DNA of 64,000 nt, from NCBI GenBank assembly GCA_003255065.1, contig QAOA01007971.1:782053-846052 (forward strand). The letters are read 5' to 3'. The number at the start of each line of letters is the position of its first letter. Position 1 is the first letter of the stretch. This DNA is from Cercis canadensis. Its lineage: Eukaryota > Streptophyta > Magnoliopsida > Fabales > Fabaceae. Positions 48,896-60,907 of this stretch are shown in pieces. The notes below the pieces were generated by a model. It was given only the letters and a program-made list of their open reading frames with translations. It searched no databases and had not been told where the DNA came from. The position numbers and the translations under genes are program-made.

Positions 48896-50032
48896 AGAAT
48901 TGCCATCGCTTTATCTGTCGAACTTGGTGCGAAATTACAATAGCTTTATGAATAATAATAATAATAGGACGTATCTCGCTTATTTTGCTCTGCTTGAATT
49001 CTACTTGTTGAAACTCGCTCAAGAAAAATTACAAACAGAGGAGAGTCAGTTCTTGAAAATCTATGTTTTGAAATGCTTTGTTCATGAACTGTGAGGATGA
49101 AAGCTGTCAGCCATGATGTGAGTTTGTCTTATGTGTGTGTATCCTGCTGGAAATGCTTGTCGTTTTGCTATCAACCATGAACTGTTAAAATGCTTGTCGT
49201 TTGTACAGTGAGGAAGAAAGCTATCAGCCATGGTGTGAGTTTGTCTTATGTGTGTGTACCTGCTGGAAATGCTTGTCGTTTTTCTGTGTGAGTTAATAAT
49301 AGAAGTAAAGCTAATATATGAATATATCTTTTCCCATATACATAGAATTATGAATCTTTAAATTTCAAAACATAGACTTAACGAGCTATGTTTTAAGGGT
49401 TTCGTTGTTGAAGTATTTAAAATTATAATTGTTTAGGGAGTATTTTGAGATTTTTATTTTGAAGATGAGAAGTCTCGAACATAAGACATTTCTTTTGTGA
49501 AAAAAATTTTATGATCAATTGATTTACTGCTCAGTTGGCATAATACCTTGCACTTTAGTTACTTTTCTCAAAACCATGATATCCTTAGATGATGTCTCTT
49601 TTTCTTATGACAAAATAATTATATTTAATGTCACAGAGAAGTGCTAAATATTTTAATTTGGAGGTTTTAAATCTAAATTTTTATGGGATTTGATCAAAGT
49701 GAAATTTATAAAAAAGGATGAGCAGTATCATGGTATAAGAGATGTATTGCATGAACTGAAATTTTCAACAAATTTCGGTGCGTGGGGAAAATTAAACAAA
49801 TCTGTTTGACGGCTCAGCAAAAGAATAGAAAATTTGAACTGTGATAATAATTCACTAAAGTTATTCTGTTTATGCAGATAATAATTCATAGTTACCGCTT
49901 GTATTATTTCAGAAACCATGCATGAGTTTCTAGACAGTAAAAATTTTCCAGCTGGATCGTTGATAAGTATACGAACCAATAAACGTGGGCACTAGGAAAA
50001 AAGTTTGCACTCTCTCTCTTTAGTTTCATACC
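48896..50032. other. Spacer between the vestige and carboxylesterase f
   Basis: S-type 3' flank followed, from about 49545, by the R-type upstream block of f. The block here is shorter than before e and i (an internal stretch around TTTTGATCCAAACC is missing) and carries ACGTGGGC where e and i have ACGTTGGC. No gene. Confidence 0.6.
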
Positions 50033-51089
50033 ATGCTCCATATAGTTACTCTGTTTTCAATCCTCTTGCTGTGTTCGGAAAAGTTTTCCACAACAGCCGC
50101 CACCTCTACCAACACCAATAACACCAATCAAATAGTGGCAGAGATTCCTTCCTTTATCACGGTCTACAAAAATGGTACCGTGGTACGACCCCAACAAACC
50201 CCATTTGTGCCACCAACGTCTGACCCAGAAACTGGAGTCTCATCCAAAGACATTGTCATCTCAGAAAGACCCTCTATCTCTGCTCGCCTTTACCTTCCAA
50301 AATTAACCCAACACCATAAAGACAAGAAAGTTCCTATCTTGGTCTACTTCCACGGTGGAGCATTCTTCTATGAATCTGCCTTCGCTCAGCCATACCACAC
50401 CTACTTAAACAAGTTTGTCTCCCAAATACAAGTTTTAGTGGTTTCTGTGGAGTACAGGCTAGCCCCAGAGAACCTTCTTCCTGCAGCTTACCATGATTCC
50501 TGGGCTGCTCTCAAATGGGTTGCCTCCCATTCTTTCAAAAACTCTACCTTTTCCAATTACGAGCCAGGGCTAATCAATCATGGTGATTTCCATAGAGTTT
50601 TTATTGGGGGTGACAGTGCTGGTGCTAATATAGTGCATAACCTCACCTTGCGTGCTGGGGATCAAAAATTGCCTGGTGGGGTGAAATTATTAGGGGTTTT
50701 TTTGTGCCCACCCTTATTTTTACGGTTCAAAGCCGATTGGGTCTGAACCTATTACAGGGCATGAGCAGAGCTTGAGCTATGTGGCGTGGAGTTTTGTGTA
50801 CCCTTCTGCTCCTGGTGGGATTGATAACCCCTTGATAAATCCGGTGGCTCCTGGTGCACCTAGCTTGGCCAGACTTGGATGTTCTAAGTTGCTTGTGTGT
50901 GTTGCTGGTAATGATGGCTTGAGGGACAGGGGGGTTTTGTACTATGAGGCTGTGAACAAGAGTGGTTGGAATGGGGAGCTGGAACTGTTTGAACAGAAAG
51001 GGGAGGGTCATGTTTATCATATATTGCATCCTGATTCTGAGAATGGCAAGAAAATGATGAAAAGATTGGTTTCTTTCATCTTGGGGTAG
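50033..51089 (+). pseudogene. Carboxylesterase f: one-base frameshift, altered oxyanion motif
   Basis: Near full-length family gene with the signal-like leader MLHIVTLFSILLLCSEKFS and no other early Met. A T-run of seven at 50697-50703 has one base more than the matching site in e, shifting the frame and ending translation at 50744-50746 after residue 237; the correct frame continues to the stop at 51087-51089. The oxyanion motif reads HGGAF rather than HGGGF, and the conserved EPWLINHGDF is EPGLINHGDF. Ser (GGDSAGAN) remains in the first frame; Asp and His lie beyond the shift. A homopolymer sequencing error is possible, in which case the gene would be full length but still carry HGGA. Confidence 0.82.
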
Positions 51090-54000
51090 AACAAGTGTAA
51101 TTGCTTAGTCTCTTGACCTTCGTGTGAAATAATAAAGGGTTTATGAATAATAATGGCTTATTTTGAACTTGCTCTGCTTGGATTCTGCTACATGAAACTC
51201 AAACAGGCAAAAATGCAAATTGGTGATACTCATTTCTTGCATTAATGTATTGTACAACCATATTTTGAATTTGTATGTGTACTCTGTTAGAATTTCTGTT
51301 GTCTTTTTAATCCTTGTGAATTATGCATGTGAAGTTCACCCTATCTCTTTTCTAGACTAGCCAAACCTTCAAACCCTTGAAAGAAGAGAAAGAGTAAGGA
51401 TTTTCAATAAATTTCCCAATAGTCCATAACAATCGTTTATGAAGTTTTCTGCTAGTGAATACCCTAAATACCATATCTTCGGTGCATGGGAAAAATTAGA
51501 CAAAAGAATAAAAAATTCTATTAGTTTGATGACAAGTCAATAACTTGTTGGAAGGAAATATTATTGTATCTGGGGAAAATTTGTATATATATATATATAT
51601 AAAGGAAAGAAGAGTTCAATATTTCATTGTTTGGACAATGCTTTCGATATTTTCCTGTATTTCACATTGTTTACAAATTGATCTATATTTTAGTTTTTTT
51701 TTTTTCCAGTTATTTCACTTGGTATTACTAGCTATGAGAACATACAAATAATTGGGCCATCAGAATATAAATCTTTTTTGGAGGATCTTTATAAGAATAC
51801 AGATCTGACTTGGTCCACTTTCCACAAAAGATGTTGTTATAAGATTGCATCAACATCAATCAACAATCTTGAAACCATGCATATTTTTAGTTTGAATTAT
51901 GATTTCTCAAGCTTTAACTAATCGGAACAGCGGTCCATGTAAGGGGATTGTAAAGAAGCTTTGATTATGACAAGAATGACTTTTTTGAAGGATCTTATTG
52001 CCAATAGAGTCTAGTCAATATAATGAAACACATAGGGACATCTGGTTGTGGACATTATTTTACTTTGTGGACGTTAGGTGTCCATAGTTGCATATGCAAG
52101 ATAGGCTAGGAGGAGAAAATGGTATTTGCATATTTGGTGTATAGATGTTGTATATCTTAGTTGTGTAGAATTTTATTTTTTTAATCTAAGATAGTTAAAA
52201 CTGTTATTTTGCAGTTGGAGAAATTTGAGTCTGGGATAAGAGATGAGGGACAGCTTAAAGCAGGAAGCGACTCTATTAAACCAAGACCTCTATGTAAAAA
52301 AAGTTTAAATAAGTCTACCACACCTACTCCACCAAATTCGTTTCTCAAATTGAAGTTTTAGTTGTTTCTGTGGAGTACAGGCTCGCTCCAGAGCACCTTC
52401 TTCCTGCAGGTTACCATGGTTGCCGAGAAGCTCTCACATGGGTCGCCATGGTGTGAGTTTGTCTTATCTGTGTGTACCCTACTAGAAATCTTTTGATATT
52501 TTGCTGTGTGAGTCAATAATAGAAGTAAATCTAATATATGAATATATCTCTTCCCTTGTTACTTAGAATTATGAATCTTTAAATTTCAAAACACTGTATA
52601 AGAAGTTCTCTTTAGTTCCGCAACTGCAAGTTTGCATCCATTCCATAATACCTTGCACTTTAAATACTTTTCTCATAACTATGATATCGTCAAGTGAGAT
52701 CCCTTTTTCTTATGACAAAGTAATTATGTTTAAATGTCACAAGTGCTACATATTTTAATTTGGAGGTTTTAACTCTTAAGTTTTTATTGAATTTGAGCGA
52801 AGTGAAATTTATAACAAGGATGAGCAGTATCATGGTATAAGAGATATATTGCATGAATCTGCATAAGGTGTTTTCCAATACTCTCTGTGTCCTTGAATCT
52901 GCATTCTCTTCTTGCATACAAAAGCAACGCTACCTGAACTAGTCAACTTCCGCAACTGCATCGAACCCATATATAACACCATGCTCTCTTGTTACTTTTC
53001 TCAAAACCATGATTTTGGGTCTTCACTCTTCAGACTCGAACAAAGTTGTTTGTATTATTGTTCCTACACTATATATCTCGTGTTTTGAGGCAAAAGCTAA
53101 TCTTGGCTTCACATCGTTAGGTCCCTTTTCTTATGACACAATAATTAAGTCTAAATGGACATCACAACAAGTTTTAAATAGTATAGTTTGGATGTTTAAC
53201 TCTAAATTTTTGTTAATTTTGAGGAGAGTGAAATTTATAAAAAAGATGAGCAAGACATAATTATGTTCTTATAAGGTATTTAGTTCTTTTTTAGTACTTT
53301 GGTTATGTGTCTAAACACAAAACTCATAAGTTTCGAAAATGAGCTTAGTATTATTTAGCTAGAAGCTGTTTAGTCAGAGTCATCTGGTTTTTTATAAAAT
53401 TTTGTGATATTATCATATTTTATTGAAAATATGATATTTTTTATTTCATATTTTTTTTGTACATCAAAGAAAAACCGAAAAAGAAGCTAAGGCATAACAA
53501 AACACACTCCTATGCTATGCAGTCACCTCTTAGAGATATCTGAAGGAGGCAATTGCCACAATATTAACCCATCCTCATGTCTAGCCCCATACTTACTTAC
53601 TAGGAACGTAATGCGCTTTGGTTTATGGTACGTGTTTGGATATATGGCACGTCATTTAATTAGATATATGGTACGTATGGTAGACTTAGTTAATACACTA
53701 TTTTGATACGTTTTATAATTAAAATTTTTGCTTGCATGGTTTATTGTTATATTATCAAATTCATAATTCATTATATTTAAAGATGGTATAAAAGAGTACT
53801 AAAAATATAAATATGATAGTACCATTTTGTTAAAATTTTAAAATAATTAATATTTACATCAACGTATTAATTGCCATATTTATTTTGAATGAACAAAACT
53901 GCAAGAATTCAGTACAAAGGCAAAGTCTCATAAATAAAATGTTAGATTTGGATCAGTTATATACATGAGTGTGAGGGCAAAGACTATGATGAACACAACA

Positions 54001-54560
54001 TGTCGTACGTGTACGAATCTCCACAGTCATATTCATTATTATATGAAAGAATATAGTCACACCACTTATTATTACTCACCAAATCTAATATTTTTGGAAA
54101 ACTGTCAAATACAAGTTGTCTAAAAAAATAATTGCAATAGGCCTAATTAAAATCATAAGGAGTAAATTAAATTGAAGTTCGTAGTAATGAGGAAATCTGA
54201 GTAAGAATAATAGTGGATATATCATATCATAAAGAAAATACACAAGAGAATGTTTTTTGGCCCTTAGAAAATACACAACATGAGTCACAATACAAAGCAT
54301 TTCTGGGTTTTCCCAGTATAAAACTAGCATTTTTCTTTTCTTAGTCCAAAACATGATGAAATTTTTTTCAATATGCAATTCATATTTTAATACTAACCCT
54401 ATACACTATTTGAGTTTGCAAGATATTTTATGAGGATATGATATATCCACTTGTTATTAGTAATCTCATAGCAACTTCCAAATTGGACAATCAACTTCTG
54501 CATTGGATTTTATTAATCAATAGACATCTTATCAGTAATCTGAATCTGATACAAACTTCC
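50801..54560. repeat. Segmental duplication, copy 2 (3' end of f to promoter of h)
   Basis: Parallel to 41473-45030 in order and sequence, including the (TA)n run (51583-51601) and the P-type upstream block (about 53970-54275). It carries CXE fragment g, which copy 1 lacks. The same order starts again after i at 63110 and runs off the window. Confidence 0.8.
52311..52448 (+). pseudogene. Carboxylesterase g: internal fragment
   Basis: About 140 bp match the middle of a family gene (the strand ending VVSVEYRLAPEHLLPAGYH), most like d. HGGG, GDSAG and the 3' part are absent. It is followed at once by GGTGTGAGTTTGTC, part of an S-type 3' flank, so almost all of a gene has been removed from both sides. 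Confidence 0.8.
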
Positions 54561-54815
54561 AATGACATTGTCATCTCAGAAAGACCCTCTATCTCTGCTT
54601 GCCTTTACCTTCCAAAATTAACCCATCACCATAAAGACAAGAAAGTTCCTATCTTGGTCTACTTCCATGGTGGAGCATTCTTCTATGAATCTTCCTTCGC
54701 TCAGCCATACCACAACTACTTGAGCAAGTTTGTCTCACAAATAGACGTTTTAGTAGTTTCTGTGGAGTACAGGCTCGGCCCAGAGAAACTTCTTCCTGCA
54801 GCTTACCATGATTCC

Positions 54816-55273
54816 TAAAAGCTTTGTGTAGTAGCAATGACTGAAGAACAAGAGCTTGAAGATCAAGCTCAGGTGCAGTAAGTTAGCAGATCAGCATCGC
54901 AGAGAAGGTTCAAGAAAGTTCAAGAACTCAGAAACTCAGAGAAAGAGAAAAGAGAAAAAAGAGATGAGAGAACGGTGTTTGATCTTGGAAAATGTAATCC
55001 GTATATTGCATTTTTACTGTATATGAACTGTTTACAAATATATATAGTAAAATCAGTTTTGACTGATTGCTTAACCTCCTAACACATTCACATAATAAAC
55101 TAACAACTCTCTAACAACTCTAGCTTAACTATCAATGCTAAACTGGCTTAACTAACTCTCTATAATTGATCAACTATTCAGCTAATACTAACACCTAATG
55201 CTGACTAGATAAATGTTGATTGGACATGCCAGGCTAGGTGCCATCATACATGGTCACTGTATTACACTTAACA
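54816..55273 (-). repeat. 3' LTR of the truncated Copia element
   Basis: Starts TGTTAAGTG (- strand, 55273) directly after the polypurine tract. The far end is uncertain: the last bases before gene h read CTTTTA rather than a CA, while ACTACA ends about 10 bp inside, so the true LTR end may be near 54826 with about 10 bp of filler. Confidence 0.6.
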
Positions 55274-56791
55274 TTCCCCCTCAAACTCATAGGACGTGGC
55301 AGGACTGTGAGTTTGCTGCAATTGGACTTAAACAGTGAGGTTGAGAAAGACTTGGTAAGGATGTCTGCTACCTGATCAGCAGCAGGGATATGACACAGAA
55401 CCAAAGACTTAGCCAGAAGTTTCTCACGAATGAAATGACAGTATATTTCAATGTGCTTGGTGCGGGCATGGAGAACTGGATTTGATTCCAGAAAGGTGGC
55501 ATTGAGATTGTCATAGAGAAGTAAAGGTGGGTGAGGCAAGGAAACATGAAGCTCTTTGAGAAGAGATTGAACCCACTGAAGTTCAGAAGTGGCATTGGCT
55601 AGAGCTCGATATTCTGCTTCAGTACTAGACCTGACCACCACTTTCTGCTTGCCAAAGCACCAGGACACAATGCTAGAACCAAGGAAAAGCACATGACTAC
55701 TTGTGCTTCTTCTGTCATTAGGGCATCCTGCCCAATCTGAATCTGAGTAAGCAGTGAGAGGGAGTGAAGCAGAATGGGAAAGAGTGATGCCAAAAGTAAG
55801 TGTCCCCTTGAGATACCTGAGTAATCTCTTGGCTGCTTGCAAGTGAAGATCAGTTGGGGCATTCATAAACTGACATAGACGATTAACTGAGTAGACAATG
55901 TCTGGTCTTGTAATGGTGCAATATTGCAAGGCACCTACCAAACTCCTGTAAGCAGTAGGATCAGGCAAAGAAACATCACTATACCAAGACAACACCTGAG
56001 AGCTAACCATGGGTGTGGGTGCTGGTTTGGCTCCACTGAGACCAGTTTTATGCAATAAGTCCAGTATATACTTAGATTGAGACAAGTGCAGCTGGTTTGA
56101 AGACCAAGTGGTTTGAACCCCCAAAAAATAATGTAATTGACCTAAATCCTTTAAAGCAAAAGCAGCATTAAAGAAAGTAATAAAGGACTTGAGAACCTGC
56201 AGATTTGAACCAGTAAGGATGATATCATCCACATAAACCAGCAAAAAAATAACATGACTTGTAGAGTGAAGAACAAAGAGAGAATTATCTGAATAAGTGC
56301 AGTGAAAGCCCCAAGCCAAGATAGTGGACTTTAACTTGTTGAACTAAGCTCGAGGAGCTTGTTTTAACCCATAGAGTGCTTTATTTAGTTTACAAACATG
56401 ATGAGGTAAGTTGGGGTCTTCAAAGCTAGCAGGTTGCTTCATGTATATTTCCTTATGTAGGTCACCATTGAGGAAAACATTATTAACATCAAGTTGTTGA
56501 ATAGGCCACCTATAAGAAAGAGCAATAGTGAGAATAACTCTAATAGTGGTAGGTTTAACCACAAGGCTAAATGTCTCAGAAAAGTCAATACCATAGCTCT
56601 GTGTATACCCTTGAGCAACTAACCTGGCCTTGTACCTCTCTACTGTGCCATCTGGTTTGTATTTTAATTTGTAAATCCACCTGTAGCCAACTATATTCTT
56701 ATTGGCAAGAAAAGACACTAGATCCCAGGTGTGAGTGCGCTGTAAAGCTTGAAACTCAATATGCATAGCCTTAACTCAGCAAGGAAACTGA

Positions 56792-58184
56792 TGATATCTG
56801 TTTATTCTGTCTTTAAGTTCCATATTTTATCATTAAATTCTTACCCATATTTGAGTAAATTTGCCTTAAACATGGAACTTAATCCATGAATTTATGTTGT
56901 TAGGTGTTTATCTTATTGGTTAAGCAAAAGGAAGGATTTTAGGCAAATTCTGGAGCAATGTACAAAAAATTCAGCAAAATCTGAAGTCCAGACAAAGGAC
57001 ACGGGTTACACTCACGACCGTGTCGAGCCCGTGTCTATCCTCCAGAAGTTTATGCTCAAGCTGATTGAAGAACACGGCCGTGTTAGATGCCATGTCAGCT
57101 AGTCAGAGACAACCCAAATAAGAACATGCCCTGAGTCAAAGAAACACATGCCATGTTGAGATGAACATGGCCTGAAGCAGAAAAGACACAGCCGTGTCTG
57201 AGAACGTGTTTAAAGACCAGAGAGACAATTCAAGTGAACACGCCTTGGTTCCATAAGTGAACATAACCCATGTCTTGGCCGTGTTCGATTGCTGACTAAA
57301 CCCTTAAATTTTCAAATAGTATAAGAGGGAACCAAAAATGAGGACAAAGAGGAGGGCAGCCGTTAAGGAGCAAGAGGAGAGAGCCGGAGCACGCTCGGTG
57401 ACAATTGGGACTCGGATTTCATCTAGTTTTCATTCTCTTAACTCATGATGAACCTGAATTATCTGTTTTTCTCTGATTGAATTATGAATAACTAAACTCT
57501 TATTGTTAAGAGATTGATGTAGCTCATTTTTTATGAAGTTTCAATGTTGGAATGGATTTATTCTAATACAAATCTCATTGTTGGAATAGAATTTACTGAT
57601 CTTAATGCATTTGAATGATTGGCCGCCATTTGAATAGTTTGTTGACTCGTGTTGATGCTAGGAATAGTAAGATACGCGTATGTTCTTGTAATTTCTATCA
57701 TAAATCAGGTTAATCTAGGAATAGATAACTTAGTTTGTGTGGCCTTGAATTAATCTCCTTAGGACTTAATCACCTAGACAAGTTAATTGAACCAAGGAAT
57801 TGGACAATTAATTGGCATAGGGAGAATTGTTTCTCCAAGGGATTGGGTTCAGGAAATTGGCCGACAACAAGGGAATCAAAAATTATTTTGTCTATGAAAT
57901 AATCGAAGTCAAAAGTGAGTGAAATCAACCCCTAACTTCTTTTGCTCATCGTTAATCTCGTAGTTTATTTGTTATTTAAGTTGTTTGCTTTATTGTTCAG
58001 TCTTATTCATTCAATCAATTGCATTTACTATTTTAAGGCTGCCTTCAATCCATAATCGTTATTCTTCCAAATATAATCATTATTGGTGAAATTGGTAATT
58101 GCTTTCATTAATCCCTGAGAACGATACTCAACTCATCTTTTATTACTTGTGTGACTCGGTACACTTGTCGAAAAAATCATATCA
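56792..58184 (+). mobile_element. Solo LTR A, nested in the Copia element
   Basis: Begins TGATATCTG and ends CATATCA (TG...CA with a TGATA/TATCA inverted end), flanked by ACTGA (56787-56791) and ACTAA (58185-58189), a 5-bp target duplication with one mismatch. Removing it restores the Copia reading order. It shares long stretches with solo LTR B (AAGGAGCAAGAGGAGAGAG, GGTGACAATTG.GACTCGG, GAACGATACTC near the end). A block at about 57000-57290 is rich in ACACGGCCGTGT-like palindromes. No coding sequence; superfamily probably Gypsy, not proven. Confidence 0.75.
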
Positions 58185-58774
58185 ACTAACTAGCTTGTCT
58201 ATAAGTAGAAGGTTCTGACACTGCCAGAGAGTGTTTAGTGGTATAAGCCTTTGGTTTGAAGATACCATTCTAACTCCTAGTGACCATCCTAAGGGGATGT
58301 GGTGGAGGAGCATATGGAAAAAGGAATTGAGGCACATAAGTTAATGGTATAGGACTAGACACTGAAGAAGGGGACGGAGACACAGAAGTTACTGGTATAG
58401 AAGGAACCTCAGAGTCACTGATAGTAGGAGCAACAGACTGTCCTGTAACATCAGACAAGGGAAACGAGACAGGAAGATGCACTTCTGATGCAAGAGGAGG
58501 TGGGGAGAGGGTAGGAGACACTGGTGTTTGGAAAGGAAAAATGGTTTCAGCAAAGACCACATGCCTAGAGATATAAATTCTCTTAGTATTGATGTCTAAG
58601 CACAGAAATCCCTTGTGTTTGTTACTATGACAATTCTTGGGCTGTTCTCAAATGGGTTGCCACCCATTCTTTCAAAAACTCTACCTTTTCCAATTACGAT
58701 CCATGGCTAATCAATCACGGTGATTTTCATAGAGTTTTTATTGGGGGTGACAGTGCTGGTGCTAATATAGTGCA

Positions 58775-60056
58775 TGATAACTATATGAAATAGAGTTATT
58801 ACAGCTCTAATTATGTTTAAGTTAGCTAGTTCTTAAGTTAGTTTTGCATGAATATGTGCTATTTATATCTTGTTATTTAGTAGATTTAGTTAGCTATTAA
58901 TTAGTTGTTTTATTTAATTTTCTAGCATGTTTTAGCTCATTCATATTCCCTTTGTATTGTTTTTATAGGTTAGAGCATTAGGAGATTGAAGTTAGAGACT
59001 CAATGTGAAAATTCAAGTGCGTGAACAGTACCACGCTCAACGTGAACAGTACAGCGCCTAGCGCCAGCACCCCAGATTGCCACGTATTCTCATTAAAGCC
59101 AGCGCTTAGCACTGGTTCGCAGCGCTGGCGCACATTTTGCTGTGCCGTTTTGCTGACTCTTTTAAATTCTAACCTAATATTTAGAAAGGAGGAGGAGGAG
59201 ATAGAGGGAGAGAGAGAGGAGGCGCCGTCAAGGAGCAAGAGGAGAGAGCTGGAGCTCGATTGGTGACAATTGAGACTCGGATTTCTCCTAGTTTTTACTC
59301 TCCTCACTCATTATGAACTCTATTTCTCTGTTTTTCTGGTTTAAATATGTGTAGCTAAACTCTCTTAGTTAGGGGATTAATGTAGCTCAGATTTTGATGA
59401 AGCTTTGTTGTTGAATAATGTTATTTTGATGCAAATCTATTTGTTGGAGTAGATTTTATCGTTCTTAATGCTTTTGAATGTTTGGCCACCATTTGAATGA
59501 TTTATTGGTTTATGCTGATGCTAAGGATAGTAAGATATGAGTATGCTCTTGTAATCTCTACCATAAATCAAGTTAATATAGGAATAGATAACTTAGTTTA
59601 TGTGGTCTTGAATTAATTTTCTAGAGCTTAATCACCTAGACAAGTTAATCGTACTAAGGAATTGGGCAATTAGTTGGGATAGGGAGAATTGTTTCTCCAA
59701 GGGATTGAGTTCAATCAAATTAGGGAAATTGACCAACAATAAAGAATTGGTATTTAGAATAACTGATTCTTCAGTGATTCAAAGGTTATTTTATCTATGA
59801 AGTAACCAGAGTCAAATTCGAGTGAAATCAACCTTTGACCTTCTTTTGTTCATTGTTAATTTCTTAGTTTAATTGTTCTTGTTTTATTTTCTAGCTTTAG
59901 TTAATTCATCATTCTTAAACCATCCATCTGTCCAAATAGAACCATTATTGGTGAAATTGGTAGTTGCTAGCCTTAATCCTGGTGGGAACGATACTCTACT
60001 CATCATTATATTGCTTGTGTGACCCAGTATACTTGCCAGTATAAAAATCCACATCA
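58775..60056 (+). mobile_element. Solo LTR B in carboxylesterase h, same family as A
   Basis: Begins TGATAACTATATG and ends CCACATCA, with GTGCA on both sides (58770-58774 and 60057-60061), an exact 5-bp target duplication. Gene h resumes in frame after it. Same backbone and orientation as A, but the block at about 59020-59135 has AGCGCCTAGCGCCAGC and AGCGCTGGCGC palindromes in place of the ACACGGCCGTGT type. 1,282 bp, no coding capacity. Confidence 0.82.
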
Positions 60057-60235
60057 GTGCATAACCTCGCCTTGCGTGTTGGGGATCAAAAATTGCTTGG
60101 TGGGGTGAAATTATTAGGTGCTATTTATGCCCACCCTTATTTTTATGGTTCAAAGCCAATTGGGTCTGAACCTGTTAATGGGCATGAGCAGAGCTTGCCT
60201 TATGTGGCGTGGAGTTTCGTGTACCCTTCTGCTTC

Positions 60236-60907
60236 TGTTGGAAAATGAAGAATGAGGGAGCAAGTCCCACATTGATTAGAAATGAGAAAAACAAAAAGGT
60301 ATATAAAGTAGAGTGACACAAAGTCCAAATGCCTTAGGCATTTTGGACAAGTGGCATACTCAACTTTATATATTCACATATATGAAGACAATACTCTCCT
60401 ACAACATGAAAGCTTGGATGGATGGGGCCCACTCATATATTTCAACATGGTATCAGAGCCCACGTGGCTTAACAGCCCAGTTTGATCCAAGACCCAAGCA
60501 AAGCAAATATTTAGACTTGTGGCCTCTGAGACTCAAGCACAGAAAAAGAAGCACAAGCCTAGGGGGCGAAAAAAGGAGCGGACCTGTGGCCTCTGAGGCT
60601 CGAAGCTTGAAGTACAAGCCCAGGCTGAGCTTTAAAATAATTAAAAAATGATAAGTCACAACTGAGACAAAAAGGCCAGTTGGAATTGAGGGGGAGTGTT
60701 GGAAAATGAAGAATGAGGGAGCAAGTCCCACATTGATTAGAAATGAGAAAAACAAAAAGGTATATAAAGTAGAGTGACACAAAGTCCAAATGCCTTAGGC
60801 ATTTTGGACAAGTGGCATACTCAACTTTATATATCACATATATGAAGACAATACTCTTCTACAACATGAAAGCTTGGATGGATGGGGCCCACTCATATAT
60901 TTCAACA
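60236..60907 (+). mobile_element. TRIM element (miniature LTR retrotransposon), 672 bp, recent
   Basis: Two LTRs, 60236-60447 (212 bp) and 60697-60907 (211 bp), each TGTTGGAAAATG...TTTCAACA, differing by about one substitution and one 1-bp indel. TGGTATCAGAGC directly after the first LTR is the primer site for initiator tRNA-Met; GAGGGGGAG before the second is the polypurine tract. The 249-bp interior has no coding capacity. GCTTC at 60231-60235 and 60908-60912 is a perfect 5-bp target duplication. The near-identical LTRs mean a young insertion that needed proteins from another element. I saw no 5S-rRNA-like segment that would mark it as Cassandra. Confidence 0.95.

Larger units (their letters stand above)
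54816..58632 (-). mobile_element. 5'-truncated Copia-type LTR retrotransposon in carboxylesterase h
   Basis: Read on the - strand: from 58632 a Copia polyprotein segment just after integrase (KHKGFLCLDI, RHVVFAE, MVTRS), interrupted by a nested solo LTR (56792-58184); reverse transcriptase from 56766 ([40 protein letters not shown]), then YVDD near 56220, RNase H (SDSDWAGCPNDRRSTS, STEAEYRA) and ADILTKSF; a polypurine tract (TTTGAGGGGGAA) and a 3' LTR from 55273 down to about 54816. It is defective: no 5' LTR, gag, protease or integrase core, and a TAG at 56344-56346 stands where a Trp is usual after QAPRA. Gene sequence at the two borders reads ATTCC and ATTCT, possibly a 5-bp target duplication. 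Confidence 0.87.

Noticed and set aside
43503-53260. An 83-codon open frame kept in both segmental copies (43503-43754 and 53009-53260)
   Set aside because: Eight residue differences among few base changes, no family resemblance; its survival is explained by the recent duplication rather than selection.
58978-59307. Open frame on the - strand within solo LTR B
   Set aside because: Covers the palindromic block and a Ser-rich low-complexity stretch in non-coding LTR sequence.
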